A DNA stretch of 64,000 nt, from positions 675,001 to 739,000 of the forward strand of contig CAJNDS010002001.1 in NCBI GenBank assembly GCA_905221605.1. Direction: 5' to 3'. The position numbers were made by a program, and so were the translations under genes. The notes beneath the pieces were generated by a model. The model did no database searches and was not told the DNA's origin. It saw only the letters and a list, made by a program, of their open reading frames with translations. Numbering within the stretch: the stretch's first letter is position 1; each line of letters opens with the position of its first letter. Source of the DNA: Symbiodinium natans. Lineage: Eukaryota > Sar > Dinophyceae > Suessiales > Symbiodiniaceae. Shown here piece after piece: positions 21,136 to 32,287 of the stretch.

Positions 21136-22604
21136 TTCGGTTTAGGAATTTCAGGGTTTAGAGTTTAGGGTTTAGGGTTTAGGGTTAGGGGGGGTTACTT
21201 GGGGCCCTATGTACCTACAATTTTCAGGGTCATACCTACTAAACAGGGGGCACTTACTGGTAATCTGTGAGTAAATAGGGTCCCAGGTACAGCCGATGTT
21301 TTACTACACATAGCCCAAGTTGCTCAAATCCTAAACCCTACAACCCAAACCCATATGCCTATGTACTTATAATCTTGGGAGGCCCCCCCAGCTCCCCAGC
21401 AGACAAGGCAAAGACATCGGTAGAACCAGCACGATGCCGCTCTAAATTGTTGAATCGCAGCCCCTCCGGCTCCCAAACTTCTGAGTCCCGTGACGTCCTT
21501 CGCCGCGCGGATATTTCGGGCTCGGGGTTTGGGTTTCGGCATGAGTCCAGGGCTTTGGGTTTGGGGTTTCGGGTTTGGGGTTATAGGTTTAAGGTTTTGG
21601 GTTTGGGGTTCAGGGTTTCCAGTTTGGGGTCGTAGGTTTTAAGTCTAGGGCTTAGTATTTAGGGTAGGCGTGGCTTGCATTCGTGTGAATTGTGCCCGAA
21701 ACAGAAGAAGTGGTGCTTCTTAGCTCGAAATGTTGCCGGAACAGAAACCTCCGTAGGGGCTGGGGCTTAGGGTCCTCAACCCTAAAACCCTAAAAGCCTA
21801 AAACCCCAAAACCCTAAAACCCTAAAACCCCAAAACCCTAAACCCCAACCCCCAACCCCCAACCCCAAACCCCATGCCTTGACCCAAGAGTAGCCCAGGC
21901 ATGAAAAAAAGGGTTTAGGGTTTAGGGTTTAGGGTTTAGGGTTTAGGGTTTAGGGTTTAGGGTTTAGGGTCCTTTTTTGGCTTCTTAAGGCTTATGAGGG
22001 AACCGAAACCCGAAAAAAGGGGCCTACTCTGGGTTCTAGCCCTAAACCCTAAACCCCAAAGCCTAAACTAAAAAACCAACAATAAGGGCCTACTCTGGGT
22101 TCTAGCCCCAAAACCCTAACCCTAAAAAAAGGGGCCTACTCTGCACGCTTGAGTTGCAAACTGCTGTGCATCGACCGTTTAGGGTTTAGGGTTTGGGGTT
22201 TAGGGTTTAGGGTTTGGAATGTAGGGTTTGGGGCTTAAGGTGGGTTTAAGGTTTAGCGTTTGGGGTTTAGGGTTTCGGGTTTCTCGAGGCTCTTGCCATG
22301 TAGGGTCGAAAGATGGAGCCCCGCACCAAAAACCTGCAGCCGTCCCCCCCCATCCCTCCCCGTTTGGGGTTTAGGGTTTAGGGTTTGGGGTTCAGGGGTT
22401 TGGGTTTAGGGGTTTGGGTTTAGGGTTTGGGGTTTGGGGCCCATCCCCCCCCCCCCCCCAACAAAAACCATATCGAAATTTTTAGGGTTCCTTGATGTCG
22501 CTTTCCTTATCAACTTCCTGGTAAAAGTTAGGTGTGACGGTGCAGGTTAGCCCTAAACCCTAAACACTAAACGCAAAACCCTAAACCCTACATGCCCTCT
22601 GGCC
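21136..22604. other. Repeat-rich stretch without assigned gene
   Basis: Mixed TTTAGGG, TTTGGGG and AACCCTAA arrays. The unique stretch at 21370-21520 is open on both strands but neither product resembles a known family. A threefold GGGCCTACTCTG repeat occurs at 22020-22143. Confidence 0.5.
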
Positions 22605-22691
22605 TCACATGGGCTCGTCGTGGAAGCTGGTGTCAATGGAGTACTGCCGGGTGCTTGCCAGATCGGCGACTGGTAGCCTCGTCGTGCTCAG
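22605..22691 (-). CDS. Coding-like terminal exon with stop
   Basis: Reads LSTTRLPVADLASTRQYSID then TSFHDEPM and TGA on the minus strand. The flanks face inward (CCCTAAA left, TTTAGGG right). Not recognised. Confidence 0.4.
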   Translation of the reverse strand: MSTTRLPVADLASTRQYSIDTSFHDEPM

Positions 22692-22879
22692 TTCCCCAGG
22701 GTTTAGGGACTAGTGTTAACTTACTTTTCCAAGAACCAAGGGAAACATGTCAAACTTCATTGTTCCTACTAAAGAAGGAAACCCAAAAAGTTTAAAGTTC
22801 AGCTGTTGGAGAAGTAAGTTAAAGCTTGTGTGGCTAATGGTCTCGTTTACGGTCTAGCCTTGAGGGGGACGGGGATTCA

Positions 22880-22923
22880 TCCCTATTGAGGACTGTTAGT
22901 ATAAGGGGGAACATCCCAAGGTA
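22880..22923. mobile_element. One-ended relic of MITE family 2
   Basis: CCTATTGAGGACTGTTAGTA followed by TAAGGGGGAACATCCCAA matches the right end of the elements at 10343-10447 and 12738-12862. No matching left end was found. Confidence 0.5.
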
Positions 22924-23107
22924 TACATCTGCATTTTCATATACAAATGCATGTGTGTATATACACGTGCACGTACAGATACATACAAATACATACATAT
23001 AAACATACACAAACAAGCGCCTACACATACATATATATATATATATATGGTCACCCCCCCCTACGACAGACCCCGGAATTGTATTTCCAGTCTGTCCAGG
23101 AAGGGGG

Positions 23108-23948
23108 TGGAAGACCAACACTCCAAAATTCCTCGAGTTTCCAAAAATCCCAAAATCCAAAAATTCCAACCCAAGTTTCGGATTTTTGGAAACTCGAGCG
23201 GGAGCCTCAAAATCCAAAATCCAAAAACTCCTCGAGTTTCCAAATCCAAAATTCCAAAAATTCCAACCCAAGTTTCGGATTTTTTGGAAACTCGAGCGGG
23301 AGCCTCAAAATCCAAAATTCGTGCTCCCGCTCGAGTTTCCAAAAATCCAAACCTTGGGATGGGTTTTTTGGATTTTTGGGTTTTCGGAAACTCGAGCGGG
23401 AGCTCGATTCTTGGATTTTGAGGCTCCTGCTCGAGTTTCCTAAAATCCAAACCTTTGGGGTGGGTTTTTTGGAATCCAAAATTCCTCGAGTTTCCAAGAA
23501 TCCAAAAACTCCAACCCAAGTTTCGGATTTTTGGAAACTCGAGCGGGAGCCTCAAAACCCAAAATTCGTGCTCCCGCTCGAGTTTCCAAAAACCCAAACC
23601 TTGGGGTAGATTTTTTGGATTTTTGGATTTTTGGAAACTCGAGGAATTCTGGGTTTTTGGATTTTGAGGCTCCCGCCCGAGTTCCCAAAAATCCCAAACT
23701 TGGGTTGGAACTTTTGGATTTTTGGATTTTTGGATTTTTGGAAAGTCGAGGAGTTTTTGGTTTTTGGGTTTTGAGGCTTCCGCTCGAGTTTCCAAAAATC
23801 CAAACCTTGGGGTGGGTTTTTTGGGTTTTTGGAATTTTGGAAACTCGAGCGGGAGCTCGATTTTTGGATTTTGAGGCTCCCACACGAGTTTCCAAAAATC
23901 CGAAACTTGGGTTGGGTTTTTTGGGTTTTTGGAATTTTGGAAACTGGA
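23108..23948. repeat. Hairpin-rich satellite (CTCGAG...GGATTTTTGG)
   Basis: Alternating direct and inverted units of about 75-120 bp built from CTCGAGTTTCCAAAAATCC, GGTTTGGATTTTTGG-type tracts and GAGCGGGAGCCTCAAAATCC. Because units alternate in orientation, all six frames stay open over hundreds of bases. The Lys/Pro/Phe-rich frames of up to 274 codons here are artefacts of the repeat, not genes. Confidence 0.85.
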
Positions 23949-24054
23949 GTTTTGGTAAGATGTTTTGAGGGGTTCTACACGGTTTAGGGATTAGGGTTTA
24001 GGGTTTAGTGTTTGGGGTTTAGGGTTTAGGGTTTAGGGATTTTACTCAGATTGC

Positions 24055-24948
24055 TTCTCACGTTAACAGGACTCCTATGAATTATAACCGGTTCTTTTCA
24101 ATTCGTCAACGGTTCCTATTCATTGCAAATAGGCTTCCTATTTGCTTTTATCGGTTCCGAATTTTTTTGATAGCATTCCTATGAATTCAATAGAGGATTC
24201 CTATTTATTTTCACAGGATTCCAATAAAGTTTCAGAGGGTTCCTAATTATTCTAATGAGGCTCCTACTAATGCAATAAGATTCCTATCAATTTTAGGGTT
24301 CTTATTCATGTTAATGGCATTCGTATTAATGTTGATGGAGGTCTCATTCGGTTGAAAGGAATTCGTTTGAAAGGAATTCCTATTGGTTTAGGCTCATGTT
24401 CATTTAGTAGGGTGGGTTCCTATTAATTCTTGTTTTTGCGAATCTTATTTTTCATAGGAGTCCTATTATGTCCTCTTAATCTTCACCGCGTTCTTTTCAT
24501 TTGTTAAGGGTTCCTATACATTTTAATAGGCTTCCTATTGGCTTATCCGATAAATTTCGGTAGGATTCCGAAAGATTCCTACTTGTTTTCATAGGATTCC
24601 AATAAAGTTTCATATGGTTCCTAATTATTTTGATAAAGCTCCTACTAATGCAATAAGATTCATATCAATCTCAGAGCTCTTACTCATGTTCATTGGATTC
24701 GTATTAATTTTACTAGGGATCTCATTCATTTGAAAGGGATTTCATTAACTTTCATAGGGTTCCTATTCATGTTGATAGGCTTCCTATTATTTTTATGCAG
24801 TTCCGATTAATTTTAATAGGGTTCCTATGGATTAAAGTAGAGGATTCCTATTTGTGTTTGTAAGATTCCAATAAATTTTCATAGCTTGCATATTCTGAAT
24901 AAGGCTCCTACAAATGCAATATGATGCCTATCAACTTTAAATAGGGTT
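24055..24948. repeat. AT-rich degenerate repeat of TTCCTATTAATTTTAATAGG type
   Basis: About 35 diverged units of 24-27 bp centred on AGGATTCCTAT, which is itself near-palindromic (ATAGG...CCTAT). The block ends at the 3' end of the SNF2-type gene. Base composition differs sharply from its GC-rich neighbours. Confidence 0.75.
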
Positions 24949-24951
24949 CTG

Positions 24952-26747
24952 TCATTTGAATAGGGTTTCCGTTAAGGTGACGGTGGAGGGGAGACCATGA
25001 CGAAATAGCCAGGATTGCCGAGTCTGACGCCCTGCCAGGTCCGTCCGGCCGTGCATGTCGGCATACATGCCCTCTTTGGGGAGCGACTCCCAAGTCGAGC
25101 AAACTGCCTCGGGCTCGAAGAACCAAATGTCTCGAAGGTGCCGCTGCTCCAAATCTGCCGCTTCCAGCGATTGTTTCCACAAACCACACTTGTATGCTTG
25201 ACGTTGCAATATTTTCTCCTCCACGCACCCAGCAAACAGAAGACGTGTGATGAAGCAGTGCTGCGACTGTCCCAAACGCCATATGCGCGACTGCGCTTGC
25301 GCGTCTTGACTGGGGTTCCACGCCGGCTCCATCAAAAGCATGTGGGCTGCAGCAGTCAGATTCAGCCCTGCTGCTCCACAGCCTTTGCTCAGGAGCAAGC
25401 ACTTGACTGATGCCTGCGTGGCGAATACTTTCAATTGCTCGTCGCGATCCTTCTGGGCACCAGTAAACTGAACATACTCCACGTTGAGGTTTCGCAAGAG
25501 CTCTGCCAAAGCCCCAAGCACTTCCAGCCGAGAAGAGCAGATGATACATTTGCCGTCGCATGCGGCAAGCCACATCTTGACATATTCGAACCTGGAAGGT
25601 TCCATGCTTGGGTCTACATGGTTTAGTAAGTGTAAGGTTTAGGGTTTAGGAGGTAGGTAGCAAAAACAGGAAAGGAGGTTTGGAGACCTAGGGAGGGAAA
25701 AAAAGCACACAACAAGATAAGCAGCTTGGGATTGCCATCTACCGTCGAACACAGCACTTTGTTGAGGTGCTCCAAGGTCTCGATCGAAGAGGAAGGTGCG
25801 TTTGCACTAGCCATCTCGTCCAAGGCCGTCCTGTACTGCATTCTCAGGTTGTCTGGCAGCGGCAAAAAAACCAAGTTGGTGGATTTGCACGGCAGGTCTC
25901 GGGCGTCCATCTCACGCTGCAGCATGAAGTCTGCGGTGAAGGCCTGCAGCGCTGAGAGCTGTGTCTCTGCTTCGTTTTTCTTCTCCAACGTCGCACCTGG
26001 CTCCCGCGCATCACGAATAACAGAGAGGCTTACAGCCGGCATCTCTTGGTCAGGGCGTAGCAAGGACGCAATGGACAGAAACTCTGACAAATCATTTTGA
26101 GTCCCAGTAAGTCCTAAACGAAGGGTGCATGGCCAGGCCAGGAAACGCTTAAAACGCTTGGACTTCTTGTTCTTAATCAGATGAACTTCATCGAGTATCA
26201 AGAGTCCACAAGCAGTTGCAGGCTGTTGGCTGTCCATAGACAAGATCTTCACTGCAGGTGGGTGAAAGCCAAAAACATGCTGCAGCTCAGCTCGCCACTG
26301 ATCCACCACAGCTGCAGGGCACACGATGCGAACGAGAAAGCTTGGGTCAGCCAGAACGAAGATGCCTGCCAAGACTGCTGCCTGGAAGGTCTTACCCATT
26401 CCCATGGAATCAGCTAGAAGGCATCCTCCCGTAGCGAGCAACGTCTGCAACATCCAATCGCAGCCTGCGAGCTGGTGCGACTTGAAGAAATTGGCGTGCC
26501 GAGCCTTCAGGAGCGTCGCTGCTGCTTGGAGACACGCTGCAGGGGGCAGCGGCATTCCCTGCAACTTGCTGTCAGGTTCCGCCCCGCCGGGCTCGAAGAA
26601 CTCTTGCGTGGCACTGTCAGGTGCATTCTCAGGTTCCAAACCAGGCCCAAGGCCAAGCAACTCGTCTATGGTGGGTTCCTCAGGCCCGACGGAAACGCCC
26701 TCGTCGGACGCATTCGATACCAGCTCCATATCGCATGAACCAGACAT
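24952..26747 (-). CDS. SNF2-family DNA-dependent ATPase (two exons)
   Basis: Exon 1 (25709-26747) starts MSGSCDMELVSNASDEG, has an acidic leader, then the helicase N-lobe with Walker A DSMGMGKT, the DEVH box in LILDEVHLIKNKKSK and motif III LTGTQ. Exon 2 (24952-25613) carries the C-lobe with VKCLLLSKGCGAAGLNLTAA and motif VI as QSRIWRLGQ. A 95-bp GT-AG intron (25614-25708) with a pyrimidine tract and CCCTAAA units joins them in frame. The product is about 560 residues, short for the superfamily. SNF2 proteins use ATP to move along DNA or remodel nucleosomes in the nucleus. Motif VI has Trp-Arg instead of the common His-Arg. Additional domains are absent, so the subfamily is undetermined; it resembles compact SMARCAL1/Rad54-like cores. 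The start codon is the innermost of four repeated copies. Confidence 0.85.
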
Positions 26748-27313
26748 ACTCAGGCAACGGGTTCAAAAGCCAGTTAGGTTGTTTAGGGCTGCTCGGGTAG
26801 AGGGTTTTGGTTTAGAGGGTTGAGGGTGAAGTGGCCCTGACGAAGGGTTGAGGGTTGAGGCTTACCTTCAGCTCCATATCGCATGAACCAGACATACTCA
26901 GGCAACGGGTTCAAAAGCCAGTTAGGTTGTTTAGGGCTGCTCGAATAGAGGGTTTTGGTTTAGAGGGTTGAGGGTGAAGTGGCCCTGACGAAGGGTTGAG
27001 GGTTGAGGCTTACCTTCAGCTCCATATCGCATGAACCAGACATACTCAGGCAACGGGTTCAAAAGCCAGTTAGGTTGTTTAGGGCTGCTCGAATAGAGGG
27101 TTTTGGTTTAGAGGGTTGAGGGTGAAGTGGCCCTGACGAAGGGTTGAGGGTTGAGGCTTACCTTCAGCTCCATATCGCATGAACCAGACATACTCAGGCA
27201 ACGGGTTCAAAAGCCAGTTAGGTTGTTTAGGGCTGCTCGAATAGAGGGTTTTGGTTTAGAGGGTTGAGGGTGAAGTGGCCCTGACGAAGGGTTGAGGGTT
27301 GAGGCTTACCTTC
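26722..27313. repeat. 148-bp tandem repeat (4 copies) spanning the SNF2 start codon
   Basis: Copies start at 26722, 26870, 27018 and 27166, all exactly 148 bp apart and nearly identical. Each contains, in the minus sense, ATGTCTGGTTCATGCGATAT then GGAGC, the gene's first codons. In copies 2-4 this is followed by TGAAG|GTAAGC, a donor-like site, instead of the gene body. The copy nearest the gene runs on into coding sequence. Confidence 0.9.
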
Positions 27314-27950
27314 AGAGCCCTTCCAAACCCTAAGGCCCTTCGCAAAAAACTCGAAACCGGATAGCCTGACTCACCCCTAAATGTGAAGAGCCCGTCAACC
27401 CTAAATCATAATGTCACCTAAACCCCCCAAACCCTTCCCCGAAACTATTTTCCCGGCTTGGAGCCTGCTTGTGGGGATGTGCCGCCACATATGTGGGAGG
27501 GTGGGGGTGTCGGGGATTAGGGTTTAGGGTTCAGGGTAGCCCTATTTGGCAAAGCACCATACGGAGGCTCGTCGCAACGGGACCCTTGAAACCCTCCAAC
27601 CGAACACCGAAACCCTAAACCCTAACCCCTAAAATGTGAAGAGCCCGTTATGAGAAGACCCGTGGGCGCGCCTTGCTCTGCTCGTCCCGCATCCTGCAAG
27701 CAAGCAGTAAGACTTAACAACAGGGCAGGGCTAGTGGATCAGCGGGAGGCATCACTGCGACACATGAAGGTCAGGCATGTTCGGGCAAAGACTCGAGAAC
27801 GCTCCCAAGAGACAGCACATCTCGCTGTGCTAAACATTCCTGAGAATGTGTGAGACGAAAGGGGGCAAACCGAGGGGCATTATGGGGTCCAAAGAAGGTG
27901 GCCTTGGAGGACTCATGGAAGTTCATGGAGGCATCTGCAAAGCATCAGCC
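27314..27950. other. Short intergenic stretch
   Basis: Mostly unique sequence between the SNF2 5' repeat and the 3' end of the hAT-type gene. AATGTGAAGAGCCCGT occurs twice (about 27380 and 27633). No gene was recognised, and clear hAT terminal repeats could not be seen. Confidence 0.5.
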
Positions 27951-30082
27951 TCACTCCAGCTTGCGTCCGTATCCCAGCACGACATTTGCGTGACCGAAAA
28001 TGAAAGACTGCGCAGTGCGGGGTTTCAAGCGTGGGCGTCGTTTACAGACAGCTCGAGAGGCCCCTGAGAACAATCTCTCCAAGGCTGCACTACTGGCAGG
28101 CAGCGCCAAGGTTGCACGAGCCACGCTGGCCAGGCAAGGTAAGTGGCCCTGATGTGAGCGCCAAAATTCCAGCGGAGATTCACGAACGTCCTGCTTAGCA
28201 GGGATCTTCTCCCACGCATCCAGCTCGGCATCCACCACTTTCTCGATCGACAGGACCGTCTTGCGGAGAGAAGCCGCACTGGCTGAGGCAGCTTCCTTGA
28301 CCGGATCTCCAAACAAGAAGTCGTCCGCACTGGACTGCGGCTTGAGGCTGCGCAGCGACTTGGCGGGCTGTGATGTGCCCGCGTCCTTCTGCAACTTTTT
28401 CTGTCTTTTTTTCTTGCAGGCACTTTTGTCCAGGAGCGAAGCCAAAGCCTGATCGTCGGGTTTGTCCTGTAGAGCTTGTCTCAGTTCTGGAAACGTGTTG
28501 TACAGATCCAAAGCCAGCTGTCGGCAAACCTTCCTGGCAGCACGGCCATCAACGCTGGCGTGACCTTTGAACCTGTAGTCGAGCCAAGTGGCCGCCAGCA
28601 ACAAGTCTTCCCCAGCCGGCGGTGCCGGCCAAATGTCTCTGACGGACAGTGTCCAGATCACGGCGCAGGAAAGTTTGCAGCTCTTTTGCCAGCGGCAGCG
28701 TGATGTCTATGTCCTCCGCCTCGGCGACTCCATGCAGGTCTTTGGGCAGTGGGAACCTGGACTTTTGGAGAGCTTGGCCTACTTGATGCCATGTGGGCAA
28801 GTAGAGTGAACCGAGTGCTTTTTCGCCGGAGGCCTCCAGCAACTTCGTCCCTTGGCGGATGGGGTTGAGGAGCGCAGACAGCTCCAGCCCCAAGCGAACA
28901 TCGTCCCTGTCCAAGCCCTGCGGTGCCTTGCTCTGACGGGCATGCCTGCTCGCAATGTGCCCTTTGTTGTTCACCAGCACGGATATCAAAGAAGTCAAAG
29001 AGCTCGACCAGCGAGTCGGCGTTTCGGATGCAAAGGACTTGCAGACAAGGTTGGCGGAGCTGCAGTCCTTCTGCAAGGCCACGTAGTCATCCGACTGGTG
29101 CTTGTAGTAGGCGACAATGGCACGCATCTGCTTGAAGAACGGTTTGAGGGAGCTTTGAAGGCGCACGGCTGCAGCATCGGCTTTCCTGCCACCACGCGCA
29201 GGCCTGGCAGGCTCGTCTTCATCGGCGGAAGCAGCAGAGCCGTCATCACTCGAGGAGTCGCTGGAAGAACTAGACGAGTCGCCGCCTTGGCTCTGTCTTG
29301 TCCGCAACGGAGGGATGCAATGCTTGCATGTCCATTGGAGTGCGTGACACCCACACCCCACGAGGGGTAATTTCATGAGACGAAATCCTCGTCTTATTGA
29401 TCCTTCGTGGTCTGTGACTGCAGCCACCAAGTGCTGCGCAGACAGCTGATTATCTGCCAACACTTTGCCAAAGACAGCCTGATAGTTTTCTCCGTTGCGT
29501 GGTGGCGATGTCTCTTCCACACCAAGGCAAACTTCCTCATAGGTCCAAGCTTTCGAAAGCCAGTGCAAGTAAATTGCAACGTACGAGTGTCTGACTCTCA
29601 TCTTCGGCTTCCAGCTGTCGGCTGAAATAACGAAAAGCGCTCCTTCCTGCAAAGCCTGCTGGAGGGTCTCCTTCACCTCGTGCCGAATTTCATTTAAAAC
29701 CACGCCCACCTCGGCGCTGAGGCGGGTCTTCCCAGGAAGGCCAGGCAGGCGAGGCTGCAGCACTTCTCGAAAGTGTGCATCCGAAACGGAAGACACTGGT
29801 TGCAGCGCTCCCAGGCATATGTTCAAAGCCCAATCACGAGCAAGCTTGCCATCCACTTTCCGCGGGGCATCCTCATCGTCGTCTGGCCCTGCTTTCCGCT
29901 TCCTGCAGACCTGGGTGTCCGGAGGCAGAAGGAGCTTGTGCATGGCCCGAATGTGGTTTATGAGCGCCGCTGGCGAGGACTCGTTCCATATGCATCCTTT
30001 GTATTGGCGCCCTGGAAGGAAACCTCTTTGCATGAGCTGTTCAACATCTTCGGCAGACGGCTGTTCATCAGGCCAGCACTCT
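27951..30082 (-). pseudogene. hAT-superfamily transposase-like gene with a frameshift
   Basis: From an acceptor-like GATTTCGCAG at about 30083, an open frame runs with ECWPDEQPSAEDVEQLMQR, a BED-like tail (HIRAMHKLL), a catalytic-domain-like stretch (ALFVISADSWKPKMRVRHSY), a Ser/Asp-rich insert (SSSSSSDSSSDDGSA) and a second helical half. Near 28640 the frame must shift by one base (RRDLDTVR to RDIWPAPPAG). It then ends with the hAT dimerisation signature LPASSAALERLFSGASRAVC at about 28065 and a stop at 27951. hAT transposases cut and paste DNA with 8-bp duplications. The upstream zinc-finger cysteines are not seen, and terminal inverted repeats were not found. The shift may be real decay or a base-call error, and the gene could also be a domesticated ZBED-like protein. 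Confidence 0.75.
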
Positions 30083-30590
30083 CTGCGAAATCAATAATGC
30101 TGGCATTGCGGGCGCTTCGGATAGAAATGCTTGTGCACCCAACAGGGCGCCATCAGAAAAGGACGTGCAAACCGTCTCTCCTACACTGTTGGTTTCTATT
30201 TTTGATATCCTACGAGTTTCCGCGTCTGGGTCTTCGACTGGCTATATAGCCGGCGTGACGCATGAAGACTGTCACATAAACACGACAAACAAAGTTGATG
30301 CGGCTTGCAGACCCTTGGGCCGAGCTCCAAACTCCCCAAAAGAGCGGGAAACCATGCGTCACAAGAGGCACAAGACTGGCAGCTGTGTTTAAAGGAGTGC
30401 CTTTCAAGAATCTCATGTGTCAGAGTACTCTCACTTGATGATGCTGGAAAATCTTGCTGTAGGACAGTTCAGAGATGCCTACAAGCAGAACAACCTGATG
30501 GCAACTCGGAAATCGGTCCTGCACAGACCACGGCAGCGAGCAAGTTCACCAGCTGGAGACGCCTGCTCGCTCAGCGTTAGGTTTATCAGG
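30083..30590. other. Upstream region of the hAT-type gene
   Basis: Unique sequence that may hold the missing first exon (zinc finger) of the hAT gene. I could not identify a Cys-Cys/His-His pattern here. Confidence 0.35.
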
Positions 30591-30594
30591 AACA

Positions 30595-30730
30595 GGGTTG
30601 AAGGGGCTGGGCTGGAGGGGCTGAGGGGCTGGAGAGGCTGGGGGAGGGGCTGGAGGGCTGGAGGAAGCGCTGGAGGGGGCTGGAGGGGGCTGGGGGGGCT
30701 GGAAGGGCTGGAGGGGCTGGAGGGGTTTAG
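30595..30730. repeat. GGCTGGAGG minisatellite
   Basis: Purine-rich GGGGCTGGAGG units of 8-11 bp. A related block lies at 36012-36110. Pro-rich and Gly/Trp-rich open frames over both blocks are repeat translations. Confidence 0.85.
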
Positions 30731-32287
30731 GATGTGTGTGTGTGTGCACGTTGGTTTTGAGTTGGCAGTTGTTGGGGGGTGGGCGGGGGGCAGTCCGAAA
30801 AGGCCAGACAAGTCCGGAAAACTGGATCGAGAAGCCTGATGACCAGCCCCGAAAAGTCGAAAAATCGAATACTGTTTGACTTCCGATGTTTTTTTGTGTA
30901 ATTATCTCCGGTTCGCTGCAAGCACGGAGGCTTGTGAGCTTAGGCGAGACTAAGCCGTGCGAATTCAACTGGGAGTTGATCCAAATTCTGGGGCCCTTTT
31001 GGAGATTTCTCTACTATATTCATTGTAGCTTAGGGTACTGAAGGGCCCATGATTCAGATCAACTCCCCCAACTCCACTCTGGGAACCCCACAACGGGGAC
31101 TGGCCTCGGCTGCGCAAGTTGTGAGTTCAAGCACCACTGAGCTGCATCTAGAACCCTTTAGGGTTTAGGGTTTAGGGCATTTATATAAGCAGACCAAAAA
31201 AAACGAAAACTAAGAGCTATTTCCAAAGGAGTCTACTTTAGGCTCTACAATGGATGAGCTTCAAGATCCATCCACCTGTTTTAGGTTTAGGGTTTATAAG
31301 GTTTCACGAACCATGAAACAAGGATCGAAGAGACCGAGCTACGCGATTTGTTACCTGCAATCCTGAACGCTTGAACCGACACCCCATACCCTCCTCAAAG
31401 TCCTGAACGCTGTCTCGCTTACGCTATAAGACAGACGACGGTTTTTCGAGCTGCATTTCTGATGTTGGGTTTAGGGTTTAGGGTTTCAAGGAATGTTCAC
31501 ATTTCTGCCGTGGGACGATGGCATGCCTGGCAGGGGCTCCAGACACGGCGGGTTGTTCGCCTCGTTCTGAGATGTCTGGATCAAGCTTTGCACACCCTTT
31601 GACGAACTTGACTTCTAGGACCGTACTACTCGGATGAGGGGGATGATCTACATTTGTGGGATCTCTAAAGCAGTATACACCTTATAGTTTAGGGCACCAC
31701 AACAGGCCCGTAATGAGAATCAACATTAGGTTTACGGCCTCTATAACTAATCCGAGGGTCCTAAACCCTTATAAATAATCCTAAACCCTCTTTTTCATGT
31801 CATTAAGCCCCGAGATTGAATTAAACCTTTTGTCCCCACCCCACCCGGAACTTGCCGCTACAGGAGCCAACTTTCCAAAAAGTGCCCAGCCGGGAACAAA
31901 GACACCAGCATGGGGAGCGCAGACGAAGTAGGGTGGGTGTAGGGTTTCGGGGTTTAGGGTTCAAGGTTTAGGGAGGAACAAGGTAGGCGCCTTTAAGTTT
32001 TCTCCAGGCTTGCGAGGTCTGCAGTAGCTACCGAGACTCCAAAATAGGACCGACGCCCCAGCCAAACCCCCATGAACCAAAACCTAAAAACCCAAACCCT
32101 GAAACACTACAGCTCGAAACTCCAAACTACAAGGTCACAACTGCTTCGGCCTGTGGTAGTGGGCCTCCAACCAGTGATGCCGCAGTACCTGCCCGGGTCT
32201 CTCGCGGGAACTTTCCAAGTTTTTCGAGTCGCATGTCGCGGCATGGAGGCATAAGAAGGGGAGCAGCAATGACTGCACGGGACACAC
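30731..32287. other. Mostly unique intergenic sequence
   Basis: A few short TTTAGGG blocks (31155, 31470). One plus-strand stretch at 31488-31620 is open and reads ECSHFCRGTMACLAGAPDTA and onwards, a weak exon candidate. Nothing else is supported. Confidence 0.4.

Noticed and set aside
23061-23968. Several long ORFs (up to 274 codons) on both strands
   Set aside because: They are six-frame translations of one satellite with alternating orientation.
30479-30839. Proline-rich or Gly/Trp-rich proteins
   Set aside because: They are translations of the GGCTGGAGG minisatellite on each strand, and the same happens at 35988-36262.
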